A stretch of 64,000 bases of DNA from Sporobolomyces roseus (lineage: Eukaryota; Basidiomycota; Microbotryomycetes; Sporidiobolales; Sporidiobolaceae): assembly GCA_016617785.1 (NCBI GenBank), contig JADILM010000001.1, positions 2,604,001 through 2,668,000 of the forward strand, given 5' to 3'. The position numbers and the translations under genes were made by a program. The notes under the pieces were generated by a model. It made no database searches. It worked only from the letters and a program-made list of their open reading frames with translations, and was not told where the DNA came from. Shown here one piece after another: positions 63,006 to 64,000 of the stretch. Position 1 is the first letter of the stretch. Each line of letters begins with the position of its first letter.

Positions 63006-64000
63006 ATGAATTCCTCCTCCAACATCTCGACTCATCAAACTCTCGAAGGAGCCATGCTGGAGCATCTCAGCGATACGAGAGGACCGACTAGTGTACCTGG
63101 AGGAACGGACAAAGCAAGAACGAGGCTTGTCGATGCAGAGACCCAGACGGAGGCGAACTTCTTCGCATCGACTGAAGTAGTCCGTTTGATCAGCAACTCT
63201 CGTGAGGAACTGGAGCGACGGGTGAGGGAACTCGAGAGAGAACTCAATCGGATCAAGCAAGAGAGGGATGAAGCGATCGTCGAGGCTTTTGATGTAAGTG
63301 AAGCTTTCGTTTCTCTTCTTCGAAATCCTCTGATTGGAGTTTCTGCAGGCACGACGCCGTTCTCCTGTGCCCGAAGATACTGTCGATGTACTATCAATCC
63401 ATCCGCCGTCATTGACTGAACCCTCAGCTCCTCCTCCATCTTCAGCCATTAGCTCTTTCCGTTCTCTCCCCTCTGCCGCTTTCAACTCTGTCCTGTCCAT
63501 CTTTCCCTCTCTCAAGCGTCGGATCGCCCCGCTGCCTTCTCCTCGTATAACATCGCCAGTACCACTTTTGTCTCGGATACGTTCACCCTCTCCTCCTCCT
63601 CCTTCGACTCCCTCGACCCCACCCGGCCCAACTTTCTCACTCTTGCATTCACCCTCCGACGCGAGACCTGCTCCACCCGACCTCTTATCTCAGCTATCGA
63701 TTCTCTGGCTCGGGAATCTCGACACAGGCATCACTCCCTTCCTCATCCTCTATTTCTTCCGACTTCCTCGTTCAGAACTCTTCCCTCGACCGCTCGCAAT
63801 CAGCAAAACCCACTCCGGCAACATTATCGTCGGTCTCAGATCAGATGACGATGCAGATCGTGTTCGAGGGATACTCTCGAAGGATCCCGTCTTTCCTGGA
63901 TTTACGAAGAAATTCCAGGTCAAGAAGAATTCGAGGGGGAGTTATCAGTTCAAATGGAATCACCTTTCGAATGAAGTGAGGGAGAGTTGGACATCAGATC
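63006..64000 (+). CDS. Coiled-coil protein with Ser/Pro-rich middle, truncated by the window end
   Basis: I do not recognise this protein. The first in-frame ATG is at 63006 (MNSSSNISTHQTLEGAMLEH). Exon 1 ends in a strong coiled coil (EELERRVRELERELNRIKQE, about residues 70-90). An intron at 63294-63349 with a GTAAGT donor follows. The second exon is Ser/Pro/Leu-rich for about 100 residues, then changes to an ordered region: LSILWLGNLDTGITPFLILY, SGNIIVGLRSDDDADRVRGI and KFQVKKNSRGSYQFKWNHLS. This last part has the alternating strand/helix look of an RRM-like fold (WLGNLD resembling RNP2), but I cannot confirm it. The frame is still open at the window end. It is head to head with the ferric reductase gene. 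Confidence 0.6.

Overview
This is a eukaryotic, almost certainly fungal, window. Nearly every gene is cut by several 45-100 base GT..AG introns with a CTGAC/CTGAT-like branch motif shortly before the acceptor. Recognisable genes are fungal: Tlg2-type syntaxin, Rta1-like protein, Nem1-type phosphatase, Tma46, fungal exo-1,3-beta-glucanase and ferric reductase. Intron density, CT-rich leaders, a chromodomain Ty3/Gypsy element and a family of fungal multi-pass membrane proteins suggest a basidiomycete, possibly Pucciniomycotina. That placement is inference. No rRNA, tRNA, CRISPR array or plasmid feature was seen.

Layout. 1-4.2 kb holds two tandem minus-strand copies of an unrecognised gene; the left one is broken and runs off the window. 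4.2-8.3 kb holds a divergent pair: a CCCH zinc-finger protein (-) and TLG2 (+). 8.4-9.2 kb has a small hypothetical gene. 9.4-17.8 kb is a multi-pass membrane protein gene split by a complete 6.84 kb Ty3/Gypsy chromovirus (10099-16941, genes on minus), with visually identical 411 bp LTRs and a CGAAG target duplication. 18.5-19.9 kb is a CENP-Q-like gene. 20.4-21.8 kb is a Cys/His-rich hypothetical gene. 22.1-23.1 kb is RPB9. 24.2-27.4 kb is a membrane-anchored GH5 exo-beta-1,3-glucanase. 28.1-29.5 kb is an F-box-like protein. 30.1-30.9 kb is a proline-rich protein. 31.8-32.2 kb is a TMEM14 protein, followed by a peroxiredoxin relic, a homeodomain factor (32.9-34.6), an RTA1-like protein (35.2-36.5), a zinc-finger protein (37.2-37.7) and a hypothetical gene (38.4-39.5). 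40-43 kb is COG4. 43.3-46.9 kb is the divergent pair TMA46 (-) and DUS2 (+). 47.5-48.6 kb is a zinc-finger protein related to the one at 37 kb. 49.5-51.1 kb is NEM1-like. 51.4-53 kb is MetE-like. 53.5-54.7 kb is an IST3/RBMX2-like splicing factor. 55-56.8 kb is an intact relative of the interrupted membrane protein. 57.3-59.4 kb is a divergent mitochondrial carrier. 59.8-62.2 kb is a ferric reductase. A coiled-coil protein runs off the right end.

Most genes are housekeeping and not functionally linked. The most notable structures are the retrotransposon, whose gag-pol junction has a textbook -1 frameshift signal (GGGAAAA, 5-nt spacer, 14-bp hairpin containing the gag stop); the exon-internal insertion that disrupts a membrane protein gene; a tandem gene pair with diverged N-terminal halves but nearly identical C-terminal exons; and two small novel-looking gene families. 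Intron borders were called by eye, so exon edges may be off by a few bases.
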